Source of the DNA: Rhizobiaceae bacterium
GTDB taxonomy: Bacteria; Pseudomonadota; Alphaproteobacteria; Rhizobiales; Rhizobiaceae
DNA: 64,000 nt
Reading direction: 5' to 3'
Assembly (NCBI GenBank): GCA_014238155.1
Contig: JABABQ010000052.1
Span: 23,834 to 87,833, forward strand
In this document: one piece after another, positions 18,097-27,533 of the stretch
Numbering within the stretch: position 1 is the stretch's first letter
Layout of the letters: the number at the start of each line of letters is the position of its first letter
Notes under the pieces: model-generated
Seen by the model: the letters and a program-made list of their open reading frames with translations, nothing else
Database searches by the model: none
Told to the model about the DNA's origin: nothing
Made by a program: the position numbers and the translations under genes

Positions 18097-18876
18097 ATGG
18101 ATTTAGGCATTAGCGGTCGCAAGGCCATCGTTTGCGCGTCGAGTGAAGGTTTGGGCAAAGGCTGCGCCCTAGCGCTGGCTGAGGCCGGTTGCGAAGTGAT
18201 CGTCAACGCCAGAACACAGGCCACAGTTGATGCCACCGTCGCCGAGATTTCCGCAGCAACAGGAGCCAAAGTAACGGGTGTTGCCGCCGATGTCGGTACC
18301 CATGAGGGCCAAAAAGCGCTTCTGACCGCCTGCCCTTCTCCCGATATTCTGGTCAACAACAATGGCGGTCCCCCTCGCCGGTCCTATTCCGAGCTAAATC
18401 GCGACGACATGATCAATGGTGTGGTTCAAAACATGATCACCCCGATTGAATTGATCCAGTCTGTGGTTGAAGGCATGGCTGAGCGTGAATTTGGCCGTAT
18501 CGTCAACATCACGTCTTTGTCGGTGCTGATGCCGATTGAAGGATTGGACCTGTCGTCTGGTGCCCGCGCCGGACTAACCGCCTTTCTGGCCGGCGTACGG
18601 CCCCTTTATGCGAGCCGCAATGTCACAATGAATAACCTGTTGCCGGGCAAAATGGACACCAAACGCCTGCGCGGTGGTCTTGAAGCAGGAGCCAAGGCGA
18701 GTGGACGAACTTTTGACGAATTGGCCCAGGCACAAAAGGACGAAATTCCTGCGAAACGCTTTGGCACCGCCGACGAATTTGGCAATACGTGTGCGTTCTT
18801 GTGTTCGGGATATGCTGGTTACATTACTGGCCAGAATATATTGATGGATGGTGGCCTTTTCCCGCATTCGTTCTAA
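18097..18876 (+). CDS. SDR-family protein lacking the YxxxK catalytic pair
   Basis: 259 residues from the ATG at 18097 (GGAG 8 bases upstream). It has a Rossmann fold with cofactor motif ASSEGLG at 14-20 and NNNG at 87-90, and Ser 140 where the catalytic serine is expected. The Tyr-xxx-Lys positions read S153-S-G-A-R157, so both key residues are replaced. A subgroup of FabG-like SDR proteins shares this SSGARAGL or SNGARAGL pattern. It may bind NAD(P) without normal dehydrogenase chemistry; function unknown. Confidence 0.85.
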   Translation: MDLGISGRKAIVCASSEGLGKGCALALAEAGCEVIVNARTQATVDATVAEISAATGAKVTGVAADVGTHEGQKALLTACPSPDILVNNNGGPPRRSYSELNRDDMINGVVQNMITPIELIQSVVEGMAEREFGRIVNITSLSVLMPIEGLDLSSGARAGLTAFLAGVRPLYASRNVTMNNLLPGKMDTKRLRGGLEAGAKASGRTFDELAQAQKDEIPAKRFGTADEFGNTCAFLCSGYAGYITGQNILMDGGLFPHSF

Positions 18877-19007
18877 GCATTATTCTGCCAACGCCAATTA
18901 ACCGAGAATCCCTTTACCTTATCGAAAAGTGTTCCCGCTATTGATTTTGTGGGTCCTACGCGCTGAAATGACGTTGCGGCAGGGCGGGGAAACTTGGGTT
19001 TGGTTCT

Positions 19008-20219
19008 GTGTACGCGTTGCAAGAAATAATATATATTTGTCACAGTGTTGGGCGGCTTTTGTGCCGACTGGCCCTTACCATTTCATTGTTAAGCCTTTTG
19101 GCATTTCCCACGTTTGGCCAGTCATCTGCTCAAGCAAAATCCGCCACTTGTGTTGGCCTGCAGAGTCAACTTGCTTCGCTTGATCAAAATTCTCACGGCT
19201 CCAGATTATCAAGTTACACATCCGCCATTAAAAAGCAGAAACGGCAGATTTCTTTGGTCAAACGACGATTAAGAAGTCTCCGGTGCTCTTCCGGCAACGA
19301 ATCTGGTGTGAGCCATCCTTCTTGTCGAAAGCTGAATTCCAGCCTCCACGATATGGACCGAAACCTGCGTTCGTTGAGAAACCACGTCGACAGAAACGGG
19401 TCCTCCGCGTCCCGGTCAGGCAACAGCAGAAAACGCATCCAACGGGCATTAAAACGCCACCGGTGCGGACAGCCAGAGCGCCGGGTGGCAAGCTTGCAAC
19501 CCAAAGGTTTTTTCAATCGGCTGCTTGGCCGCAACAAGCGCAACAGTTCTGACCAGCGCCGGGCTCGCCGAAACAGTGGCGACATTCTGGATCAGTTCTT
19601 CGCTGCTCCTGCCGATGCGGAAAGAAGACGTCAAGCTAGACTGGACCGGCGCGATTTGCAGTTGCAGCGCAGAAAGTCCCGGCACAGAAGGTTTTTGTCG
19701 CCTGCCAATAAATTGAGGAACCACAACACATTCAAAACCGTCTGTGTTCGGCGCTGCGATGGCTATTATTTCCCGGTAAGTTTTTCCACCGATCAGAGCG
19801 GTTTGGATAGAGACGCCTCTGCGTGTTCCAATATGTGCCCGGGTGCGGATACCGAATTGTTTACACACAACACCAGCACCGAAACTGCAGAACAGATGGT
19901 GTCAATTGTTGACGGCACTCTTTACACAGACCTCGCCAATGCATTCGCCCACCGGGAAAAGTTCGACCCCAAATGCACCTGCAATTATAGCTTGGTGAAA
20001 CGCAACTATAATATCGATATTCCAGACAGCGTTGTGCAGGAGAAGTTGACCAACTCGTTCAACATGATCAAACAGACCCCATTGCCCAGTTGGCGCAAGC
20101 CATCGACTAGGGAGCGGGTCAAAGATTCCAAACAGAACCGCAAACTGGTCCAGGATACGACGCCGCGGGCAAAGCGCCGCGTCAGGGTAATCGGTGAAGC
20201 GTTCTTGGCAACCCAATAA
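19008..20219 (+). CDS. DUF2865-domain secreted basic protein
   Basis: 403 residues if the GTG at 19008 is the start; no clear ribosome binding site supports it, so the start is uncertain. A signal peptide ([13 protein letters not shown]... ending near AQA) is followed by a long Arg/Ser/Lys-rich low-complexity region and then a cysteine-rich block ([23 protein letters not shown]) typical of DUF2865 proteins found in rhizobial relatives. The cysteines suggest disulfides in the periplasm. Function is unknown. Its 3' end overlaps the convergent gltX by 38 bases. Confidence 0.78.
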   Translation: MYALQEIIYICHSVGRLLCRLALTISLLSLLAFPTFGQSSAQAKSATCVGLQSQLASLDQNSHGSRLSSYTSAIKKQKRQISLVKRRLRSLRCSSGNESGVSHPSCRKLNSSLHDMDRNLRSLRNHVDRNGSSASRSGNSRKRIQRALKRHRCGQPERRVASLQPKGFFNRLLGRNKRNSSDQRRARRNSGDILDQFFAAPADAERRRQARLDRRDLQLQRRKSRHRRFLSPANKLRNHNTFKTVCVRRCDGYYFPVSFSTDQSGLDRDASACSNMCPGADTELFTHNTSTETAEQMVSIVDGTLYTDLANAFAHREKFDPKCTCNYSLVKRNYNIDIPDSVVQEKLTNSFNMIKQTPLPSWRKPSTRERVKDSKQNRKLVQDTTPRAKRRVRVIGEAFLATQ

Positions 20220-21558
20220 CCGGCATCAACTGGCGCATATCCGGGCCGTGATCCTGTCCTGTAAGCGCTTTGCGAAGTGGCATGAACAAATGACGCCCCT
20301 TGCGTCCGGTTTTTTCTTTCAGCGCTGAAGTCCAGTTTGGCCAGACCTGATCATTCCAGGGTTCTTTCGGCAATAACGTACCTGCCAGCGTCAAAAATTC
20401 GGCATCCTCTGGTGCGACCGGTAACGTATCAAACCTGCCCTCAACGATATCAGCCCACTGGTTTGCCTGCTCGAAGCGACTAATATTGGGACGAACAGCA
20501 ATCCAGAAGTCTTCTCCAAGGTCAGCCTTGATCGCTCTCAAACGCGGCTCAGCTTGCCCATAATCCATCGCACGGAGCAGTTTGTCGTTCAAACCATCCA
20601 GATCAGTTTCAGAAAACTTGGCGTTGGATCTTGAAACTTTTTCAGGGTCGAAGACGTCAGCAAGCATTTGAATGTCAGCACAGGCTTCCACCGGTTGCCC
20701 GGTACCGATAAGCGTTGCCAGACTGGCAACGGCCATTGGTTCATACCCCGATTGACGCAGACTCGAGATAGAGAGAGCTCCGCTCCGTTTGCTCAGCCCC
20801 TCACCCGATGCATCCTGCAAAAGGTTGTGGTGACCAAATTGGGGCACAGGCCCGCCAACAGCTTCAAAAATCGCAATCTGCGCACCAGTATTGGTGATGT
20901 GGTCACCGCCCCGAATGACATGGGTAACTCCCATATCGATATCATCAACCACCGATGGTAATGTATACAAATAGCTGCCGTCCTCGCGGATCAGCACCGG
21001 GTCAGACATTGAAGCCAGATCGACCGTCTGCTCCCCCCGCATGACATCTTCAAATTTAACCTCGGTACGCCGGGTATCGAAGGCATTGTCTGTAAAATTT
21101 GGAAGCAGAAAGCGCCAATGCGGACGCCTGCCTTCAGCCTCAAATTTCGCCTTGTCTTCATCATCAAGTTTCAGTGCCGCCCGGTCATATACTGGTGGAA
21201 GACCACGTGCCATCAAGCGCTTGCGACGACGATCAATTTCATCTGAAGTCTCGTAGCAGGCATACAGCAGGCCCTTATCTCGCAGCGCGTCAGCTACCGC
21301 ATCATATTTGGCGAAACGATCAGACTGTTTTTCAGTCCTATCTGGAACAATGCCAAGCCAGGCCAGGTCCTCAACAATACCGACGGCGTATTCGTCCGTC
21401 GAACGTTCCCGGTCAGTATCATCCAGACGCAATATGAATTGCCCTGTCTGCTTTTGGGCAAACAACCAGTTGTACAATGCAGTTCGAATGTTCCCGATAT
21501 GCAACCGACCAGTTGGTGACGGCGCAAAGCGGACTGTGGGGGTGGTGAATTTGGTCAT
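20182..21558 (-). CDS. gltX: Glutamyl-tRNA synthetase (class of second rhizobial GluRS)
   Basis: 458 residues of a class I aminoacyl-tRNA synthetase. The HIGH-type motif is HIGN at 20-23 in [13 protein letters not shown] and the KMSKS-type motif is GLSKR at 254-258. The C-terminal half is the all-helical anticodon-binding domain of GluRS, ending with a [14 protein letters not shown] block. Rhizobia usually carry two gltX genes; the short form and C-terminal block resemble the second one, so another gltX may exist elsewhere. It charges tRNA-Glu and possibly tRNA-Gln for amidotransferase correction. Confidence 0.9.
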   Translation of the reverse strand: MTKFTTPTVRFAPSPTGRLHIGNIRTALYNWLFAQKQTGQFILRLDDTDRERSTDEYAVGIVEDLAWLGIVPDRTEKQSDRFAKYDAVADALRDKGLLYACYETSDEIDRRRKRLMARGLPPVYDRAALKLDDEDKAKFEAEGRRPHWRFLLPNFTDNAFDTRRTEVKFEDVMRGEQTVDLASMSDPVLIREDGSYLYTLPSVVDDIDMGVTHVIRGGDHITNTGAQIAIFEAVGGPVPQFGHHNLLQDASGEGLSKRSGALSISSLRQSGYEPMAVASLATLIGTGQPVEACADIQMLADVFDPEKVSRSNAKFSETDLDGLNDKLLRAMDYGQAEPRLRAIKADLGEDFWIAVRPNISRFEQANQWADIVEGRFDTLPVAPEDAEFLTLAGTLLPKEPWNDQVWPNWTSALKEKTGRKGRHLFMPLRKALTGQDHGPDMRQLMPVIGLPRTLHRLP

Positions 21559-21597
21559 GAGGGGGCTGTAAATCAGGCAGTTGCAAAACTCAACGGA

Positions 21598-22815
21598 TCA
21601 ATTGTTCGGAGCCGATATTAATCTGCTTTGATAGGTCCGCGATGCAATTGACATAATGGCAATTGTGGCAAGGCAGAATGTTCCCAGATACAATAGTTGA
21701 GTGCTGAAAGGGATTCCAGCGTCAATCAGCCAGCCTGTAGCTCCTGGCCCTGCCGCCGACATGAAAACCATCAGCGATATGGTGACGGATCGCAGGCTTC
21801 CAAGATGACGGGTTCCATAGACTTCAGGCCAGATAGCGCCAAATATGGTGGACGTCATGCCATAGCTGATCCCAAGCAGCAGCATAAAGACGATGATTGT
21901 TGCCGGAGCTGTAAACGATCCAAGCACAAAACATGACAGACCCAGCGGCAACATGAACCATGGCAAAATCCGAACCGCACTCCAGCGATCCACCGCAAAA
22001 CCGGTCGCCAGCGACACAATCACAGTCATCGCCGCCATCAACGCAAAGGAACTGTAGTAGAGCGAAGGCTGCCAGTTGTTCGTTTCAATCAGATAGTCTT
22101 GATGGAAGAAAATCGAGGTGCCGATAAAAGCCGGAGAGAACACTCCCACACCGGTCAACCAAAAACAGGGATCCCGTAACATCTCACCCCGCGACCATTG
22201 TCGACCGTGTTCAGCAATTTCGCGGAGCTGGCTTTGTGGAACGCGTTCCACACGCATTAAGCCAAAGATTAGGGGTAATGCGATGACCATAAGCGCGGCA
22301 CTGGCGATCAGCCAACTTTCCCGCCATCCGACCAAAGCAGCAAGGGTAACAAATATTGTTGGAAACAGTGCTTCAGAGAACTGGTGTCCAATCGTTGCGA
22401 TTGAGACTGCCTTGCCGCGATTTTCAGCATACCATCTGCCCATTGCGGTAATCGCGGTGTGAGTCATCATACCCTGACCAAAAAGCCGCAGTAAAAATAT
22501 TGCTGCAACCAACATCGCCAGCGAATTTGCAAAGCTCATAATCACGCCAGCAAGCGCCAGCATCACTATCACCAGGAAACTCGTCATAGCCACAGACAAT
22601 ATATCCACTAGTCGACCGACAAATGGCAGTACTGCTGCGCTGGCAAGAGTTGCAAACATGTAAACCAGACCAAAGTCACCGTGGCTCAGGTTAAAGTCGG
22701 CGCGAATTTCCGATCCCCAGATGGAAATGAAAAACGTTTGGCCAAAGCCCGAAAAACCGGCCAGCAAAAAGCCACCAAACAACCAACGGGCGTTTCGGCG
22801 ATAAAAGGTCAACAT
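21598..22815 (-). CDS. MFS transporter
   Basis: 405 residues with about 12 hydrophobic helices and a short central loop near 195-205. After helix 2 there is a GRLVDILS segment matching the MFS loop motif GxxxDrxGrr in degraded form. The pattern resembles the oxalate/formate antiporter-like or monocarboxylate group, but no substrate can be assigned. It is followed by gltX, 39 bases away on the same strand. Confidence 0.85.
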   Translation of the reverse strand: MLTFYRRNARWLFGGFLLAGFSGFGQTFFISIWGSEIRADFNLSHGDFGLVYMFATLASAAVLPFVGRLVDILSVAMTSFLVIVMLALAGVIMSFANSLAMLVAAIFLLRLFGQGMMTHTAITAMGRWYAENRGKAVSIATIGHQFSEALFPTIFVTLAALVGWRESWLIASAALMVIALPLIFGLMRVERVPQSQLREIAEHGRQWSRGEMLRDPCFWLTGVGVFSPAFIGTSIFFHQDYLIETNNWQPSLYYSSFALMAAMTVIVSLATGFAVDRWSAVRILPWFMLPLGLSCFVLGSFTAPATIIVFMLLLGISYGMTSTIFGAIWPEVYGTRHLGSLRSVTISLMVFMSAAGPGATGWLIDAGIPFSTQLLYLGTFCLATIAIMSIASRTYQSRLISAPNN

Positions 22816-22897
22816 CAGGTGGGTCTTCCCAGCGAAGGCAATGTACTCCGCTTAGGCCGGTAAATCGTTGTCGGCAAGCCCGGTTCGGTTTAATGCT

Positions 22898-25372
22898 TCA
22901 GTAGAGACCACCGGTTCCAGTAATAACTGCGCGAGTAGCTTCCTTCGAGGTGGACAGAACACCATCCAGCATGTCGGATTCAAACCCGATTATTGAATAG
23001 CTGTTTGGTGGTTGGGTGCCAGGCTTGAAGGCTTCCATAATCACGCCTCCTGATCCAGCCTGTGCCAACAGGCCGGTTTTTGCATTGATGGGATAGAGTT
23101 TGATTCCCTCTGGCACACGAAAATCAATCGCCACGCTTTCTGTCAACGCGGTCCGCATGAATTCGACAAATATGGGAGCAGCCAAACCACCACCGGTGCT
23201 GCCCTTGCCCATCGGCTCAGGGGTGTCGTAACCAACGAAAACACCGACCACCAGGTCAGGTGAATAACCAACAAACCAGGCATCCTTCTCTTCGTTTGTT
23301 GTGCCCGTTTTACCTGCAATTGGTACACCTAGACCGGCAACAATCCTTGCCGTCCCGCGCTGAACAACACCTTCCATCATGGAGGTGATCTGATAGGCAG
23401 TCATAGGATCCAGCACCTGATCACGATTGTCGATCAGGTCCGGTTCTTCCTGGCCTTCCCAGCTGGCGGCCCGGCAATCGTTACAGACCCGCTGTTCGTG
23501 TTTGAAGATCGTACGACCATAACGGTCCTGTATTCGGTCGATCAAGGACGGGACGATGCGCTTGCCACCATTGGCCAGAACCGAATAAGCTGAAACCAAT
23601 CGCAAAACCGAAGTTTCACGTGATCCCAGCGAAGAAGCCAGGCCACGGATTGGATTATCGTAAATCCCAAAGCGTTTCGCATATTCCGCGATCAGCGGCA
23701 TTCCCATATCGTTGGCCAGTCGCACTGTCATCAAGTTTCTGGACTTTTCAATACCCAAACGCAGCGTAGAGGGACCGGCATATTTGCCACCGTAGTTTTT
23801 CGGCTCCCAAATACCCAGATTACCACCCTGATCTTTCTTGAACGGGCCATCCAGAACCACAGAAGATGGTGTATATCCGTTGTCGAGGGCAGCAGCATAG
23901 ACAAATGGTTTGAAAGCAGAGCCCGGCTGACGTTTGGCCTGGGTCGCGCGGTTAAACTGAGATTGCTTGAACGAAAATCCACCCATCATCGACAATACAC
24001 GGCCAGTGTGCGGGTTCATCGCCACCAGGGCGCCTGAAACTTCTGGCACCTGTTCCAGAACAAACCGACCATCGAGAGACGATACGTGAATAACGTCTCC
24101 CGGTTGCATCAGTTCGTCCATTTTGGTGATCTTGGTGCTTTTGCGTTTTTGACCCCGGCCTTTGGTCGTCAGCTTATTCGCCCAGGGCGCGTCTTCAAGA
24201 TAGATTGTTGCTTCATCCCGATCTTCAGATATTGCCCGGCTGACCAGACGTCCGGGGCGCAACCCGACGCGCGCAAATCCCTCTCCAACTTCCAGCACAA
24301 CAGCCTGACGCCATTCGGCAACATCATCCAGTTCGCGCAGCTTGATCAGTTCATCCGCCCAGTCTTCGCCCAGCCCTATTTGCGCGTAAGGACCGTGATA
24401 GCCTTTTTTGCGATCATAACTGATCAAGCCGTCACGCAAGGCCACACGACCGAGCATCTGTAGCTTGGGATCGACGGTGGTTCGAATGGAAAGTCCACCT
24501 TCGTAGAGCGCATTCTCGCCATAGCGGTCAACAATCTGGCGACGCACTTCTTCCGAAAAATATTCGGTGGCTTCTAAATACGAGCCCTGCTTTCTGGGAT
24601 TGACGGTGAGTGGTTTTGCTTTGGCTTCATCGGCCTCTTCAGCGGAAATATATCCGTTGATATTCATTCGGCCGATCACCCAGTTGCGACGCTCCAGCGC
24701 TTTTTCAGTGTGACGGAACGGGTGATAATTGTTGGGCGCTTTTGGCAAAGCAGCAAGATAGGCGACCTCGTGGACGTCCAGATCTCCAACTGATTTGTCA
24801 AAATAGGCCAACGACGCACCGGCAACACCGTAGGATCCCAATCCCAAAAATATCTCGTTGAGATAAAGTTCCAGAATCTTGTCTTTCGAATAAGCATCCT
24901 CGATACGGAATGCCAGCATTGCCTCTTTGATCTTGCGATCCGCGGTTCGATCACTGGTCAGCAGAAAGTTTTTGGCCACCTGCTGCGTGATGGTGGAAGC
25001 CCCCCGCGCCCGTGCATCACGGCCACTGATCTTGGCCTCAAGATAAGTAAAAGCGGCATTGCCCAGCGCCAGATAGTCGATACCGCCATGTTTGCGGAAA
25101 TTCTTGTCTTCGGCAGATATAAACGCATGTTGTAACAGAGTCGGCATTGCCTGGATTGGCAGATAGAGGCGTCGCTCGCGGGCATATTCGGCAATCAACG
25201 CACCATCAGACGCATGAATACGGGTGGTTACTGGAGGCTCATATTGGTTGAGCACCTCATAATCCGGTAACTCTTTTTCAAGTTCGGCAGAATACAGATA
25301 AATTCCAGTCGCCAGCGCAATCAAGGCTGCGGTTCCAATTCCGAAAAAATAGCCAAAAAGTTTCAAGAACAT
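22898..25372 (-). CDS. mrcA: Penicillin-binding protein 1A
   Basis: About 824 residues from the ATG at 25372; an upstream frame to 25510 lacks PBP character and is left out. A single membrane anchor (about 5-27) is followed by a GT51 glycosyltransferase domain with catalytic E88 in SAEDKNF and the RGASTITQQ motif, then a transpeptidase domain with S485-AFK, SRN and K688-TG motifs. It polymerises and cross-links peptidoglycan at the inner membrane. amiC lies just upstream in the same direction, as in many alphaproteobacteria, linking synthesis and hydrolysis of the wall. Confidence 0.93.
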   Translation of the reverse strand: MFLKLFGYFFGIGTAALIALATGIYLYSAELEKELPDYEVLNQYEPPVTTRIHASDGALIAEYARERRLYLPIQAMPTLLQHAFISAEDKNFRKHGGIDYLALGNAAFTYLEAKISGRDARARGASTITQQVAKNFLLTSDRTADRKIKEAMLAFRIEDAYSKDKILELYLNEIFLGLGSYGVAGASLAYFDKSVGDLDVHEVAYLAALPKAPNNYHPFRHTEKALERRNWVIGRMNINGYISAEEADEAKAKPLTVNPRKQGSYLEATEYFSEEVRRQIVDRYGENALYEGGLSIRTTVDPKLQMLGRVALRDGLISYDRKKGYHGPYAQIGLGEDWADELIKLRELDDVAEWRQAVVLEVGEGFARVGLRPGRLVSRAISEDRDEATIYLEDAPWANKLTTKGRGQKRKSTKITKMDELMQPGDVIHVSSLDGRFVLEQVPEVSGALVAMNPHTGRVLSMMGGFSFKQSQFNRATQAKRQPGSAFKPFVYAAALDNGYTPSSVVLDGPFKKDQGGNLGIWEPKNYGGKYAGPSTLRLGIEKSRNLMTVRLANDMGMPLIAEYAKRFGIYDNPIRGLASSLGSRETSVLRLVSAYSVLANGGKRIVPSLIDRIQDRYGRTIFKHEQRVCNDCRAASWEGQEEPDLIDNRDQVLDPMTAYQITSMMEGVVQRGTARIVAGLGVPIAGKTGTTNEEKDAWFVGYSPDLVVGVFVGYDTPEPMGKGSTGGGLAAPIFVEFMRTALTESVAIDFRVPEGIKLYPINAKTGLLAQAGSGGVIMEAFKPGTQPPNSYSIIGFESDMLDGVLSTSKEATRAVITGTGGLY

Positions 25373-25529
25373 AATGTGGAATTTCCTGCAAATCGTTCGA
25401 ATTTCATCTTTGTTGATGTAACTTCGCCCAATACTGAATTCGCGGGTAAATTGGGAGATTGTATGGCGCAGCCAACCCGCATTGGCAGTCTTGTGATGCC
25501 TGTTACACAATCATTACCAAAGGTAAACG

Positions 25530-26759
25530 TCATTTTCGTGCCAACCGTATGTCAAAAAACGCAACAATAGCATCGTAGGTGCGCTGGACCGCCAGAGTTT
25601 GCCATTTTTTTGAACGCATCAATTGCTCGTCTTCAACATTGGACAAATACCCCAATTCCAGCAGAATTGAAGGTACTTCTGGCGCTTTTAGCACGTAAAA
25701 ATCGGCGGCCCGGTGGGGATTGCGAATCAACCTGATGTCTTCTTTCAAACGGCCAACCAGAATATTGGCAAACTGCTTTGAAAAAACCTCGGTTTCGCGC
25801 CGCGTCATATCGATCAGAATATCGAATATGCGCGGTTTGGAATCGGGTAATTGCAGACCTGCAATAAGATCGGTTCTGTTCTGCTTTCTCGCCAACAGCC
25901 GGGAAATATCGTCGGTACCTTCCTCCGACAAACTGTAGACGGTGGCGCCGCGTATCTGCTTTTGAGCAAGCGAATCGGCGTGAATGGACAAAAACAGATC
26001 GGCCTTCGCTTCGCGGGCAATTTTCAGACGATTGGCAAGTCCCAGAAAAACGTCGTCATTGCGGGTGAGTATCACGTCAAAATTCTTGTTCTTGGAAAGC
26101 AATGTCTTCAGTCGCTTGGCAAAATCAAAGGTAATCGATTTTTCAATCGTATTTTTTGCACCGCTCGCGCCTCCATCAATACCTCCATGCCCCGGGTCCA
26201 GAACGATCGTGAATCGGCGACGGGTTTTGGCGCGATTGCGGACCACATTCTTTGGTTCGACTTCACGCTTTTTTAAAATCAGCTTCGCGAAATTCTCCTC
26301 GGAAGTTGCAGTAAAATCTATAAACAGCCTAAACCGTTTTCCGGAATCTACGGTTTTCAGACGGTGACCGACAATTGAGGCGGCTTCCTTCAGTTCCAGA
26401 ATAATTCTCGACCGACCATCATCGATATAGCCATATCGAAACTTGGAAATCAGCGAACGAGGCAGGAACTTGGAATCCTGCCCCAGATTAAAGATGGACT
26501 GGGACATATCGATAACGATTCGCATTGGCGCGTCCATTAAATGGACTTCGTGGTCGATCGCCTGGTCAAAATCTACGATTAAGCGGCCCCGTGTTGAATC
26601 TCCAACGATCCGTGCAGCAAAGGCAATTGGCAATTGGTTACTGCCCGAGGCAACCGCTCTGCTCGGCAAATAAGTCGCTAAACCCGCGGTCCAAAGAACT
26701 GAAGCCAGCAGCATCCAGACCAAAGAAACTCTCAATATTTTAGAGCTATGAGCATGCAT
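25530..26759 (-). CDS. amiC: N-acetylmuramoyl-L-alanine amidase with AMIN domain
   Basis: 409 residues: N-terminal signal or anchor (about 8-30), AMIN domain (about 45-150) for peptidoglycan targeting, and an Amidase_3 catalytic domain from about 184. Zinc ligands are visible as H191 in DPGHGG, E206 in TIEKSIT and the His of FLSIHAD; the C-terminal catalytic Glu is in LLELGYLSN. It cleaves the amide between MurNAc and L-Ala during cell separation. It lies upstream of mrcA (157-base gap) and diverges from rne. Confidence 0.92.
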   Translation of the reverse strand: MHAHSSKILRVSLVWMLLASVLWTAGLATYLPSRAVASGSNQLPIAFAARIVGDSTRGRLIVDFDQAIDHEVHLMDAPMRIVIDMSQSIFNLGQDSKFLPRSLISKFRYGYIDDGRSRIILELKEAASIVGHRLKTVDSGKRFRLFIDFTATSEENFAKLILKKREVEPKNVVRNRAKTRRRFTIVLDPGHGGIDGGASGAKNTIEKSITFDFAKRLKTLLSKNKNFDVILTRNDDVFLGLANRLKIAREAKADLFLSIHADSLAQKQIRGATVYSLSEEGTDDISRLLARKQNRTDLIAGLQLPDSKPRIFDILIDMTRRETEVFSKQFANILVGRLKEDIRLIRNPHRAADFYVLKAPEVPSILLELGYLSNVEDEQLMRSKKWQTLAVQRTYDAIVAFFDIRLARK

Positions 26760-26822
26760 TCAGGCAGGACCAATCACGGCGACACCATAGAATCGCCTAA
26801 AGCAGATGAGGTTAAGGTCACT

Positions 26823-26844
26823 ATGGTTAACGGCCGGTAACCAT
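26823..26844. promoter_or_regulatory. 22-base palindrome (candidate operator)
   Basis: ATGGTTA, A, CGGCCG, G, TAACCAT: symmetric at 20 of 22 positions. It lies 64 bases upstream of the amiC start and about 690 bases upstream of rne, so amiC is the likelier target. Confidence 0.4.
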
Positions 26845-27314
26845 TACCCCCAGAACATAAAAATGCATACAATTTTGGCGTTTAATTGACCAAAATCAAA
26901 ATGGCGCTTGTTTTTAAGGCGCTCGGAGCTTAAGTTCTGCATGCGGCAAACTATTTATAGTCCGATCCAGGCTAAGCATTTCATTTAGAAAGGTTCGTAC
27001 ATCGCGTTACTCAGGACAAATTGTCCAAAAAGTATCACGCGATAACGCTCTTCGTGAAATCTCCGGCCAGAATGATTCGGCACAATGCGTTTGCTCGATA
27101 TTCAAATTTGCGATGTGCACCAGAATTGGGAACCCATCGCGATGCAACAGCCCGCACCATGACAAAAGTGTATGGGCAGCGTGACAAACACGCAATCGCG
27201 GTTGTTTTGAGACCAGATGTTTTAAAACAGCCAAGTTTAGGTAATGACTGGCAATGGCGCGGATAAAAACGCAGGCGAATACAGAGACAAAGCGGATATT
27301 TACTACACCGCAGG

Positions 27315-27396
27315 CTGTCCTGTCACGTTCGCATGGTTTTTTTGGTTCTGCAGAATTTGCGCAACTGTATCCCGACGTTTTGAGTCCTCAGGACAG
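27315..27396 (+). promoter_or_regulatory. Long-range stem in probable rne 5' leader
   Basis: CTGTCCTG at 27315-27322 is exactly complementary to CAGGACAG at 27389-27396, enclosing 66 bases. RNase E in other bacteria autoregulates through structured 5' leaders, so this could be such an element; that is inference. Confidence 0.35.
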
Positions 27397-27533
27397 TTGT
27401 CGAGCCCCCGCCGCGCGACCAGTCTCAGTAATAGTCAGATCTTCATCTCACCGCTTTCTCGACGGGTCGCCGCAACGCGGCTTATCCGATCGATTGTGTT
27501 TGCGAAGGATGAAATCTGCGGAAAGCAATTTAA

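Larger units (their letters stand above)
26760..27533. other. 774-base intergenic region between amiC and rne
   Basis: Contains the divergent promoters of amiC and rne and most likely a long rne 5' leader. Visible items are a near-perfect 22-base palindrome at 26823-26844 and complementary 8-mers at 27315-27322 and 27389-27396. Short open frames here have no signal of being genes. A small RNA cannot be excluded. Confidence 0.6.
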
